Assembly (NCBI GenBank): GCA_900315675.1
Contig: OMZY01000017.1
Coordinates: 1 to 53,829, forward strand
Reading direction: 5' to 3'
DNA: 53,829 bases
Source of the DNA: an uncultured Eubacteriales bacterium
Lineage (GTDB): Bacteria > Bacillota > Clostridia > Christensenellales > Aristaeellaceae
Shown: piece after piece, positions 24,929 to 31,523 of the stretch
Position numbering within the stretch: the stretch's first letter is position 1
Layout of the letters: every line of letters begins with the position of its first letter
Position numbers and translations under genes: made by a program
Notes under the pieces: generated by a model
Databases searched by the model: none
Told to the model about the DNA's origin: nothing
The model's input: the letters and a program-made list of their open reading frames with translations, nothing else

Positions 24929-25801
24929 GCTGATCATGTCCAGCACCGGAATGGAGATCGTAAACTTCAGGCCCTTCTTCGCGTTCTGCGCCAGGATCTG
25001 TCCGTGATGCCGGTAAATGATTTCCTTCACAATGGCCAGGCCCAGGCCGGCCCCCTTGCCGGACTGACCCTTGGCCCGGTAAAACCGGTCAAACAGGTGA
25101 GGCAGGTCCTTCGGATCCGCTCCGCCGCCGTCATCCTCCAGGGTGCAGTAAAAGAACCGGTCCGTCTGTTCCATGAAGACGCGGATGTGCCCGTCCTCGG
25201 CGGTATGCTCACAGGCGTTTTTGATCAGGTTCCGGAAGGCTTCCGACAGCCACTTCTCATCGCAGCGGATCACTGCCTCCCCCTCCACGGTCAGCGTCTT
25301 TTCGGGCCACAGGGAACGCATCTGCTCCCAGTCCTTCAGGATCATCTGCCGGATATTATGCTCTTCAAAGCTGAATTCGTAACCGTCCGCGCAGAGTTTC
25401 TCCAGCCGCAGCAGACTGCTGATCAGCGTTTCCATCCGTTCAATCTGGACAATCTGCTGGTCGCAGTGGGCGCTGGAGTCCATTTCGCAGTACAGCCGCA
25501 GGGACGCCAGCGGCGTCTTCAGCTGGTGGGAAATATCCGCCGTCAGGGCGCTGGTGCGCCTTGCCTCCTGGCGGAAGCGTTCCTCCGCCACCTCAATGCG
25601 GTTCTGCATCTCCGTGGCAGCATTCTCCACCTGCGCTATGGTATCTTCCCGCAGGGAAAGCGGCAGGTTCCCGCCGATTCCCATCAAATAGTCCTCCATG
25701 TTTTCGGACAGCCTTTTCAGCCGCCTTGTCTCCCATATGCGGCGGCATACCAGAGCCGCCAGAATCAGCAGGAGGATTCCGCTGAGGATGTATCCGACCA
25801 T
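24923..25801 (-). CDS. Sensor histidine kinase (OmpR-partner type)
   Basis: Short-sensor membrane kinase of 292 residues. A single N-terminal membrane helix (VGYILSGILLLILAALVC, 2-19) is followed by a short linker, the DHp domain with LTADISHQLKTPLASLRL (phosphorylated H92) and a HATPase domain with N box FRNLIKNACEH, DDGGGADPKDLPHLFDRFY and GAGLGLAIVKEII. The lack of an extracellular sensor loop is like BceS-type kinases that sense through their ABC transporter. It overlaps the response regulator by 37 nt and precedes an ABC transporter, which supports that kind of flux-sensing module (inference). Confidence 0.92.
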   Translation of the reverse strand: MVGYILSGILLLILAALVCRRIWETRRLKRLSENMEDYLMGIGGNLPLSLREDTIAQVENAATEMQNRIEVAEERFRQEARRTSALTADISHQLKTPLASLRLYCEMDSSAHCDQQIVQIERMETLISSLLRLEKLCADGYEFSFEEHNIRQMILKDWEQMRSLWPEKTLTVEGEAVIRCDEKWLSEAFRNLIKNACEHTAEDGHIRVFMEQTDRFFYCTLEDDGGGADPKDLPHLFDRFYRAKGQSGKGAGLGLAIVKEIIYRHHGQILAQNAKKGLKFTISIPVLDMISK

Positions 25802-26439
25802 TGATATCCCACTCCCCGTATGGTGCTGATGTGCTCCGCTCCGACCTTTTCCCGCAGCCGGCTCATATGAACTGACAGCGTGTTGTCATCGATAAACTTT
25901 CCGCCGTCATCCCACAGGACCTCCAGCAGGCGTTCCCGCGGCACCACGGCCGTATGATCCATCAGCATCGTCACAATTTTGTATTCCGTCAGCGTCAGCG
26001 GCAGGGGTTCTCCGTCCTTCAGCACCTGCATCCGTTCCCGGTCCGCCACAAAACCGCTCCGGCTGACCGTCCGCGCCGCCTGGCTTCCCCGCAGCAGCAC
26101 CCGCACCCGGCTGAGCAGTTCCTGCATCCGGAAAGGTTTGGTCACATAATCATTGCCGCCGGAATCCAGTCCCCGGACCACGTCAAACTCTTCTCCCCGG
26201 GCTGTCAGGAACAGGATCGGACGGGTTTCTCCCGCCTCGCGCCATTCCTTGCACAGGCTGACCCCGTCTCCGTCCGGCAGGCCCACGTCCATGACGATCA
26301 CCTGCACCTTGTCTGTCAGTTTTTCCCGGGCTTCCCGCAGGCAGCCGCAGGCAATCACCTCATACCCGTCCCGGCTGAACAGTTCTGTCAGTCCTTCCCG
26401 GAGGGCTGTATCGTCTTCCACCAGCAGTATGGTATTCAT
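25765..26439 (-). CDS. Response regulator, OmpR/PhoB family
   Basis: DNA-binding response regulator of 224 residues. The receiver has VEDD (7-10), the phospho-acceptor D51 in VIVMDVGLPDGDG, and a conserved Lys in VTKPFRMQELLSRVR. A winged-helix output domain follows (about 125-224) with LTLTEYKIVTMLMDH and SVHMSRLREKVG and IRGVGYQW. It is first in the two-component and ABC transporter unit. Divergent from the GntP permease gene across a 211-nt gap. Confidence 0.95.
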   Translation of the reverse strand: MNTILLVEDDTALREGLTELFSRDGYEVIACGCLREAREKLTDKVQVIVMDVGLPDGDGVSLCKEWREAGETRPILFLTARGEEFDVVRGLDSGGNDYVTKPFRMQELLSRVRVLLRGSQAARTVSRSGFVADRERMQVLKDGEPLPLTLTEYKIVTMLMDHTAVVPRERLLEVLWDDGGKFIDDNTLSVHMSRLREKVGAEHISTIRGVGYQWSDTSSAESSC

Positions 26440-26565
26440 CTTTCCTCATACTCCGTTTCCCTGTGCGGCTGCGTCTGTTCCCTGCACAGCTATTAACTGA
26501 TTAATGATATCACGCGGCAGGATACTCCGGCAAGTTTTCCAAAAAACAGCAATAATACAATTTCG

Positions 26566-26594
26566 TTGACTTTCCCAATTTTTGGTGCTACACT
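26566..26594 (+). promoter_or_regulatory. Promoter of the GntP-glycerate kinase unit
   Basis: -35 TTGACT (26566-26571), 17-nt spacer, -10 TACACT (26589-26594), 57 nt before the GntP start. Confidence 0.65.
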
Positions 26595-26650
26595 TCATAT
26601 GGTATTTAACCGTGACCGACAAGTCCATATTTTGTAAGGAGGGTTCTGTT

Positions 26651-28009
26651 ATGACTGGTCTTCCGCTGATCATCGCGTTTATTGTCGCGATCGTCCTCAT
26701 GATCCTTCTCATCTCCAAGCTGAAGATTCATCCGTTCCTGGCAATCATGGGCGTTTCCCTGCTCCTTGCCCTCATCGCAGGCATTCCGCTGAAGGAAATC
26801 CCCGGCACCATCGGCGCCGGCTTCTCCGGAACCTTTACCTCCATCGGTATCGTCATCATCCTCGGCGCCTTCATCGGTACCGTGCTGGAAAAGACCGGCG
26901 CTGCCCTGAAGCTGGCTGACATGGTGATCAAACTGGTGGGTGAAAAGAATCCCCAGCTGGCCATCGAACTCATGGGCTGGGTGGTTTCCATCCCCGTCTT
27001 CTGCGACAGCGGCTTCGTCATCCTGAACCCGATCCGCAAGGCCCTGGTCAAGCGCACCGGCGTCTCCTCCGTGGCGATGACGGTCTGCCTCTCCTGCGGC
27101 CTGTATGTATCCCACGTCTTTATCCCGCCGACCCCCGGCCCCATCGCGGCGGCCCAGACCCTCGGTGTGGGTGAATCCCTGCTTCTGGTCATCGGCATCG
27201 GCGTGCTCTGCTCCATTTTCCCGCTGATCGCCGGCTTCTTCTATGCCAAGTTCATCGGTAAGAAGATCAAGAGCGCAGATGAAACCGGAGACAACGGCGA
27301 AGTCGTCAAGTCCTATGAGGAACTCAAGGCGGAATTCGGCAAGCTGCCCAGCGGCTGCAACGCCCTGGCGCCCCTGCTGGTTCCGATCCTGCTCATGGCC
27401 CTGTCCTCCATCTCCTCCATGGCCGGCTGGACCGGTGCAATTGCTGACCTGCTGGCCTTCCTGGGCACGCCCATCATGGCTCTGGCCGTCGGCACCGTCC
27501 TGGCCATCATTCAGCTGTTCTCCGCCGGAAAGGGCAAGGATTTCTACACCCTGACCAATGAAACCCTGAAGACCGTCGGACCGATCCTCTTCGTCACGGC
27601 CGCCGGCGGCGTGCTGGGCAAGGTCATTTCCTCCTCTGACATGGTCAACTTCATCAAGGAAAATGCCACCACCTTCCAGACCATCGGCATTTTCTTCCCC
27701 TTCCTGCTCTCCGCCATCCTCAAGAGCGCGCAGGGTTCCTCCACCGTCGCGATTACCACCACGGCCGGTATTGTGGCGCCGCTGCTTCCTGTGCTGGGCT
27801 TTGCCACTCCCCTGGAAATCTCCCTGGTGGTTATGGCCATCGGTGCCGGCGCCATGACCGTTTCCCATGCCAACGACAGCTACTTCTGGGTGGTTACCAA
27901 CTTCGGTGAGATGCAGCCGGAAGAGGGCTACAAGACCCAGACGGCCATGACCCTGGTGATCGGTATCGCCGCCATCATTGAAATCTTCATTCTCAGCCTG
28001 ATCTTCTGA
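26651..28009 (+). CDS. GntP family permease (gluconate/glycerate type)
   Basis: Secondary transporter of the GntP family for sugar acids, in the cytoplasmic membrane. The start is ATG 26651 (MTGLPLIIAFIVAIVLMILL), with AAGGAGGG 9 nt upstream; an in-frame ATG at 26582 lies at or before the promoter. It has 452 residues and about 12-14 helices. FCDSGFVILNPIRKALVKRTG, VFIPPTPGPIAAAQTLG and AGAMTVSHANDSYFWVVT are GntP hallmarks. The next gene is a glycerate 2-kinase, so D-glycerate is the likely substrate, more than gluconate. Confidence 0.92.
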   Translation: MTGLPLIIAFIVAIVLMILLISKLKIHPFLAIMGVSLLLALIAGIPLKEIPGTIGAGFSGTFTSIGIVIILGAFIGTVLEKTGAALKLADMVIKLVGEKNPQLAIELMGWVVSIPVFCDSGFVILNPIRKALVKRTGVSSVAMTVCLSCGLYVSHVFIPPTPGPIAAAQTLGVGESLLLVIGIGVLCSIFPLIAGFFYAKFIGKKIKSADETGDNGEVVKSYEELKAEFGKLPSGCNALAPLLVPILLMALSSISSMAGWTGAIADLLAFLGTPIMALAVGTVLAIIQLFSAGKGKDFYTLTNETLKTVGPILFVTAAGGVLGKVISSSDMVNFIKENATTFQTIGIFFPFLLSAILKSAQGSSTVAITTTAGIVAPLLPVLGFATPLEISLVVMAIGAGAMTVSHANDSYFWVVTNFGEMQPEEGYKTQTAMTLVIGIAAIIEIFILSLIF

Positions 28010-28026
28010 TCGTAGTCAACCATCAC

Positions 28027-28056
28027 TGCGCACCATGCCTTCGGACATGGTGCGCA
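28027..28056 (+). terminator. Hairpin after the GntP gene
   Basis: Perfect 11-bp stem TGCGCACCATG / CATGGTGCGCA followed by TCTTCTTCTC. The poor T-tract suggests a partial terminator or an mRNA-stability hairpin between permease and kinase. An AT-rich repeat follows. Confidence 0.6.
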
Positions 28057-28145
28057 TCTTCTTCTCACTTGTCCTCCCGTTCTGGGCATTACGTAACTGA
28101 TCACAAACATATCATTCATTCAAAGGATGGCATAGCCATCCCTCC

Positions 28146-28190
28146 TCCATTATTCATTTTAAAGCTTTCAGTATTCATTTTTCAGTTATT
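28146..28190 (+). repeat. Degenerate TTCATTTTTCAGTTATTC repeat
   Basis: ATTATTCATTTT and TATTCATTTTTCAG units directly before the glycerate kinase ribosome binding site. Degenerate member of the ATTCTTCATT family. Confidence 0.4.
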
Positions 28191-28205
28191 CTTACGGAGG
28201 TATAT

Positions 28206-29438
28206 ATGAATCAGCAATTGCGCAGTCACGCGGACCGGATCGTCCGCGAAGCCATCGCGGCCGTCCAGCCGGACGCGGCAGTGCAGCGTGCGCTGTCCGG
28301 CATGGAATTTCCGGGCCGGGTACTGCTGGTTGCCGCCGGCAAAGCCGCCTGGCAGATGGCAAAGGCAGCCTCCGACTGCCTGGGAGACCGGATTGAAAAC
28401 GGCGTGGTGGTGACCAAATACGGACATGTCATGGGCCCCATCGCCAACTTCACCTGCTTTGAGGCCGGGCACCCCGTTCCGGATGAGAACTCCTTCCGCG
28501 GCACCCAGGCCGCCCTGGATCTTGTGTCGGATCTGACGGAAAAGGACACCGTCCTCTTCCTGCTCTCCGGCGGCGGCAGCGCGCTTTTTGAAAAGCCCCT
28601 GGTTCCCGCGGAGGAGCTGCAGGATATCACCGGCCAGCTGCTGGCCTGCGGCGCGGATATCGTGGAAATCAACACCATCCGCAAGCGGCTGTCCCAGGTA
28701 AAGGGCGGACGCTTTGCCCAGCTCTGCTGGCCCGGCAAAGTAGAGGCCGTGGTGCTTTCGGACATTCTAGGCGATCCGCTGGATATGATTGCCTCCGGTC
28801 CTGCCTGTCCGGATTCCGCTACGGCGGAGGATGCGCAGCGCATCCGGAAAAAGTATAACCTGCGCATGTCCGAAACGGCTGAAAATCTGCTGGGCGTCGA
28901 GACCCCCAAATCACTGGATAATGTTCACACTCAGATCAACGGCAGCGTCCGGGAGCTTTGCGCCGCTGCGGCCGCCACCTGCCGGAATCTGGGCTATGAG
29001 CCCGTCATCCTCACGGATCAGCTCTGCTGCCAGGCCCGGGAAGCCGGAAGCTTCCTTGCCTCCATCCTGAAAACCCATGCCGGCGATCCCAAGGCAATGG
29101 CCTTCATTGCCGGCGGGGAAACCGTGGTGAAGCTGACCGGCCATGGAAAAGGCGGCCGGAATCAGGAAATTGCCCTGTCCGCCGCTGCCGGTATTGCCGG
29201 ACTGGAACGGGCTGCCGTCTTCTCTGTCGGCAGTGACGGAACCGACGGGCCCACAGACGCCGCCGGCGGCTACGCGGACGGCGATACCTGTGCCGAGCTT
29301 CAGGCTCACGGCCTGTCCGTAGACGCGGTGCTGCAGGATAACGACGCCTATCATGCGCTGGAAAAAACCGGCGGCCTGATCATCACAGGGCCTACCGGCA
29401 CCAACGTGAACGACGTGGCGGTCGCCCTGCTGGACTGA
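28206..29438 (+). CDS. Glycerate 2-kinase (DUF4147/MOFRL family)
   Basis: ATP-dependent kinase that makes 2-phosphoglycerate from D-glycerate, feeding lower glycolysis (GckA/TtuD family). It has 410 residues. The N-terminal DUF4147 domain shows VLLVAAGKAAWQMAKAA (about 40-56), GHPVPDENS, and LFLLSGGGSALFEKP. The C-terminal MOFRL domain shows FIAGGETVVKLTGHGKGGRN, SVGSDGTDGPTDAAGGYAD and GLIITGPTGTNVNDVAVALLD. Start ATG 28206 with GGAGG upstream. Pairs with the GntP permease as a glycerate uptake and use unit. Confidence 0.93.
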   Translation: MNQQLRSHADRIVREAIAAVQPDAAVQRALSGMEFPGRVLLVAAGKAAWQMAKAASDCLGDRIENGVVVTKYGHVMGPIANFTCFEAGHPVPDENSFRGTQAALDLVSDLTEKDTVLFLLSGGGSALFEKPLVPAEELQDITGQLLACGADIVEINTIRKRLSQVKGGRFAQLCWPGKVEAVVLSDILGDPLDMIASGPACPDSATAEDAQRIRKKYNLRMSETAENLLGVETPKSLDNVHTQINGSVRELCAAAAATCRNLGYEPVILTDQLCCQAREAGSFLASILKTHAGDPKAMAFIAGGETVVKLTGHGKGGRNQEIALSAAAGIAGLERAAVFSVGSDGTDGPTDAAGGYADGDTCAELQAHGLSVDAVLQDNDAYHALEKTGGLIITGPTGTNVNDVAVALLD

Positions 29439-29476
29439 CCGGCAGAATCCCGTGTCTCTTTTTTGCCAGATGTGAC

Positions 29477-29498
29477 ATGTATGGTTAAACCTGTACAT
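29477..29498 (+). promoter_or_regulatory. Imperfect palindrome upstream of the 82-residue protein gene
   Basis: ACATGTATGGTTAAACCTGTACAT-like palindrome (arms ATGTA and GGTT against AACC and TACAT), about 30 nt upstream of the proposed -35. Candidate operator; regulator unknown. Confidence 0.4.
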
Positions 29499-29526
29499 TT
29501 TGTCCCGGAAATCGCCTGAAAATCGA

Positions 29527-29554
29527 TTGTATTCATCCTTCTTTGCGGTATCAT
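29527..29554 (+). promoter_or_regulatory. Weak promoter of the 82-residue protein gene
   Basis: -35 TTGTAT (29527-29532), 16-nt spacer, -10 TATCAT (29549-29554). Confidence 0.45.
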
Positions 29555-29617
29555 ATTGTACGAAAGAGGTTGTATAACTTCTTTCTCATGAAGACTGATC
29601 GCAAAGGAGTGATACAA

Positions 29618-29866
29618 ATGAAGATCAGGAATAATGATGAACTGAAACTGTTTGAAGAAACGCTTGACCGCTGCGAAGCCTCCGTTCTGGTGGTAACTGC
29701 GCAGGGTGAACAATATGATCTCAAGGATCCCGCCCAGCGCTATATCGGCATCACAGCCATGCTCCAGGGCGAAGGCCTCAACGAGCCCGAGCTCTTCGCC
29801 TCCTCCTACAAGGATGAGATGATTCTCTTCGATTACCTGAACAAGGTCGAAGCCCTGGCCGCGTAA
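29618..29866 (+). CDS. Small protein of unknown function (82 aa)
   Basis: I do not recognise this gene with certainty. The start is ATG 29618 (MKIRNNDELKLFEETLDRCE), with AAAGGAG 8 nt upstream. An in-frame ATG at 29543 overlaps the promoter and is rejected. The protein is acidic, soluble, with no signal peptide or membrane segment. Predicted order is helix (7-20), strand VLVVTAQGEQYDL (23-35), then helices. One Cys (19). It is monocistronic, with its own promoter, an upstream palindrome and a strong terminator, which suggests a regulated, well-expressed small protein. The clean gene layout supports that it is real. Confidence 0.75.
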   Translation: MKIRNNDELKLFEETLDRCEASVLVVTAQGEQYDLKDPAQRYIGITAMLQGEGLNEPELFASSYKDEMILFDYLNKVEALAA

Positions 29867-29889
29867 AAACAGCACAGTCAAAAACAGCC

Positions 29890-29918
29890 AGCCCCTTCCG
29901 GCAATCCCGGAAGGGGCT
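29890..29918 (+). terminator. Terminator of the 82-residue protein gene
   Basis: AGCCCCTTCCGG / CCGGAAGGGGCT stem with a short loop, then ATTTATTA, 23 nt after the stop codon. Confidence 0.85.
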
Positions 29919-29931
29919 ATTTATTATGCAT

Positions 29932-29955
29932 ATGGCGTCACTCATGTGACGCCAT
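29932..29955. repeat. Perfect 10-bp hairpin in an intergenic gap
   Basis: ATGGCGTCAC, loop TCAT, GTGACGCCAT. It lacks a T-run on either side, so it is not an obvious terminator. The gap 29919-30275 holds this hairpin, a dispersed-type palindrome (30001-30046), a terminator (30229-30256) and an AT-rich repeat, and no gene was seen. Confidence 0.5.
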
Positions 29956-30000
29956 TGTCTCCTCTGTCATCTTCCCGTTAGGAACTCCACTACCTCCAGC

Positions 30001-30046
30001 TGTCATTTCGACCAAGGGCACGTAGTGCCCGCGTGGAGAAATCTCC
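30001..30046. repeat. Palindromic element with ATTTCGACC / GTGGAGAAAT ends
   Basis: Outer arms ATTTC (30005-30009) and GAAAT (30038-30042), and a perfect inner stem GGGCAC / GTGCCC with a 3-nt loop (30016-30030). Elements with these TTTCGACC...GTGGAGAAAT ends are, from general knowledge, dispersed in many bacterial genomes. Only one copy is in this window. Confidence 0.5.
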
Positions 30047-30228
30047 CCGCCCGTATGCTATAGGGAACCTGATCGGAACAACAGAATGCAAAGGTGTCTG
30101 TCTTCAACCCCATCCCGCAATGCAGGAATGTGACAGGAACCGCATCATTTTCAAAGCGGTAGGTGGAAACACTATATCATTCTTCATTTGCTGTAATCGT
30201 CTCCACTACCCTATCAATCAAATCAAAA

Positions 30229-30256
30229 GAAACACTTTCCGTCTGGAAAGTGTTTC
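30229..30256 (-). terminator. Terminator of the GNAT gene
   Basis: Perfect 12-bp stem GAAACACTTTCC / GGAAAGTGTTTC with a 4-nt loop, followed on the minus strand by TTTTGATTTG, about 20-35 nt beyond the acetyltransferase stop. Confidence 0.8.
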
Positions 30257-30262
30257 CTCCAC

Positions 30263-30298
30263 CATTCTTCATTCTTCATTTTTCATTCTTCATTTCAA
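30263..30298 (+). repeat. ATTCTTCATTTTTCATT repeat at the GNAT stop codon
   Basis: Same unit as 24893-24928. In the restored reading frame it encodes the last residues (MKNEK) and the stop of the acetyltransferase. Confidence 0.55.
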
Positions 30299-31048
30299 TC
30301 TCTTCCGCCTCCATCGCCGCCCATGCCGGTCTGAATCCGCTCTTGAATCCGTTGCGGATCGACCGGACATTCGACCAGGCCGCCGCGTAAAACGGAATCT
30401 TCCCGCATTCAAAGACTCCCGTGCCAGCCTGTTGGTCAGTACCGACGCCACACCCTTGCGCCGGTATTCCGGCAGCACGTCAATCCCGATCTGCCACATC
30501 TCCACGCAGTCCGCGGAGCAGGCTGCCAGGCCGATCAGCCTGTCCCCGTCGTAGGCGCCGACGCCCAGCATGTCCAGTTCCTTCCGTTCGATCCGGCTCA
30601 GTGCGTTATCCCATCCCTGCCCGTACAGATCCGTAAAATCCTCCGGATGCATTACTTTCGTTTCATAGGGGCAGGTCAGGTCCGCGCTGAAAACCGCGTC
30701 CGGATCTGGCAGGTAATAGCTGTGCATCCAGGCAATCTGTTCGCCCGCTCTCTGCAGGATATGATTCAGCTCATAAATCGCCAGCGGTTCAAAGCACCGG
30801 TAGAATTTTTCCCTCCTGTTGATGAATGCTTCAATCTCCGGAATCAGCTCCTGACGGCAGGATGCTACAATGTTCGATCCGTAGGAAATCATCCTGCAGG
30901 CATTGGGACTTACCAGAAACTTGCTTGTCTGTTCAGATGCCTTGTTTTCTACAACGATATGCGTCTCCCTGCGGAAGTCCTCTTCCGCGCAGCAACAGTC
31001 TATGGCCGATTGCCGCATCGCGGCGGTCAGAATTTCCTGCTTTGTCAT
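30290..31048 (-). CDS. GNAT family N-acetyltransferase, 3' end frameshifted
   Basis: The start is ATG 31048 (MTKQEILTAAMRQSAIDCCC), preceded by a GGGAAGGAAG site; longer in-frame starts run through the promoter region. As read it has 252 residues. The GNAT acetyl-CoA block is WQIGIDVLPEYRRKGVASVLTNRLA (about 178-202). After that the frame reads basic nonsense (FRFTRRPGRMSGRSATDSR). The neighbouring frame gives the expected family end GKIPFYAAAWSNVRSIRNGF then KSGFRPAWAAMEAEEIE, stopping at 30276. One missing base near 30410-30420 explains it. A recent pseudogene or a sequence error are both possible. Confidence 0.8.
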   Translation of the reverse strand: MTKQEILTAAMRQSAIDCCCAEEDFRRETHIVVENKASEQTSKFLVSPNACRMISYGSNIVASCRQELIPEIEAFINRREKFYRCFEPLAIYELNHILQRAGEQIAWMHSYYLPDPDAVFSADLTCPYETKVMHPEDFTDLYGQGWDNALSRIERKELDMLGVGAYDGDRLIGLAACSADCVEMWQIGIDVLPEYRRKGVASVLTNRLARESLNAGRFRFTRRPGRMSGRSATDSRADSDRHGRRWRRKRLK

Positions 31049-31103
31049 TTTCTTTTCTTCCTTCCCCGAACCGTCCCGGTCCTCCGGCGTCGGATGTAAT
31101 GCA

Positions 31104-31122
31104 TTTACTATATTACAGTAAA
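31104..31122 (-). promoter_or_regulatory. Palindrome in the GNAT gene promoter region
   Basis: TTTACTATATTACAGTAAA, arms TTTACT / AGTAAA with a 7-nt spacer, about 56 nt upstream of the GNAT start. Candidate operator. Confidence 0.4.
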
Positions 31123-31308
31123 ACCGCCTTTCATGAAAGAGAACCATGCGTATAAAACAACCTGTGATTTCCTGCCTTGCCCGCGGCGAACCATGCTCTG
31201 TCCCGCCTGATCTGCTGCCGCACGACCTGTACAAACGTTTTCACCGTCGATGAAACGGACGTTTTACAGAGCCTGCCTGACTTTTCCGGTCATTATATGT
31301 TGTACGTA

Positions 31309-31322
31309 CCGAAACGATTCAC
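31309..31322. promoter_or_regulatory. GAAACGATTC operator upstream of the CUT2 transporter
   Basis: CCGAAACGATTCAC. The same 10-bp core, in direct or reverse form, occurs at the aldolase promoter (52537-52550) and pfkB promoter (52664-52677). A central CG and near-palindromic GAAWCGWTTC form suit a LacI-family regulator. Here it lies about 30 nt upstream of the -35, unlike the other two. Confidence 0.6.
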
Positions 31323-31351
31323 ATTTTTTTGGCTTTTTATGTAACTATGTC

Positions 31352-31380
31352 TTGACAAGCATACAGCCCTATATTATTCT
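31352..31380 (+). promoter_or_regulatory. Promoter of the CUT2 transporter operon
   Basis: -35 TTGACA (31352-31357), 17-nt spacer, -10 TATTCT (31375-31380). The leader before the ATG at 31524 is about 137 nt. Confidence 0.75.
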
Positions 31381-31410
31381 ATCTTCAAACGCAGGATTTG
31401 CGCCGCAGAA

Positions 31411-31422
31411 ATGAAACGTTAC
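31411..31422. promoter_or_regulatory. GAAACGTTAC box downstream of the CUT2 promoter
   Basis: ATGAAACGTTAC, identical to 46289-46300 (reverse strand) before the LacI gene and sharing its 10-bp core with 40795-40806 before the sensor kinase gene. It lies about 25-30 nt after the expected transcription start, a repressor position. Confidence 0.5.
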
Positions 31423-31523
31423 GTTATAAGGATCAGTTATTTTCATATAAACGCACGGAAAACAGCAATTTTCAGTTCTCCGGAATTTCTGAACAACTGA
31501 TCGGCAATAAAGGAGGATCCTTC

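Noticed and set aside
26606-27868. 420-codon minus-strand frame opposite the GntP permease
   Set aside because: Gly/Asp/Gln-rich translation typical of the antisense of a membrane protein; no start signals.
31049-31523. Riboswitch or attenuator in the CUT2 leader
   Set aside because: No recognised riboswitch core and no terminator hairpin in the leader; the region is explained by a promoter and operator boxes.
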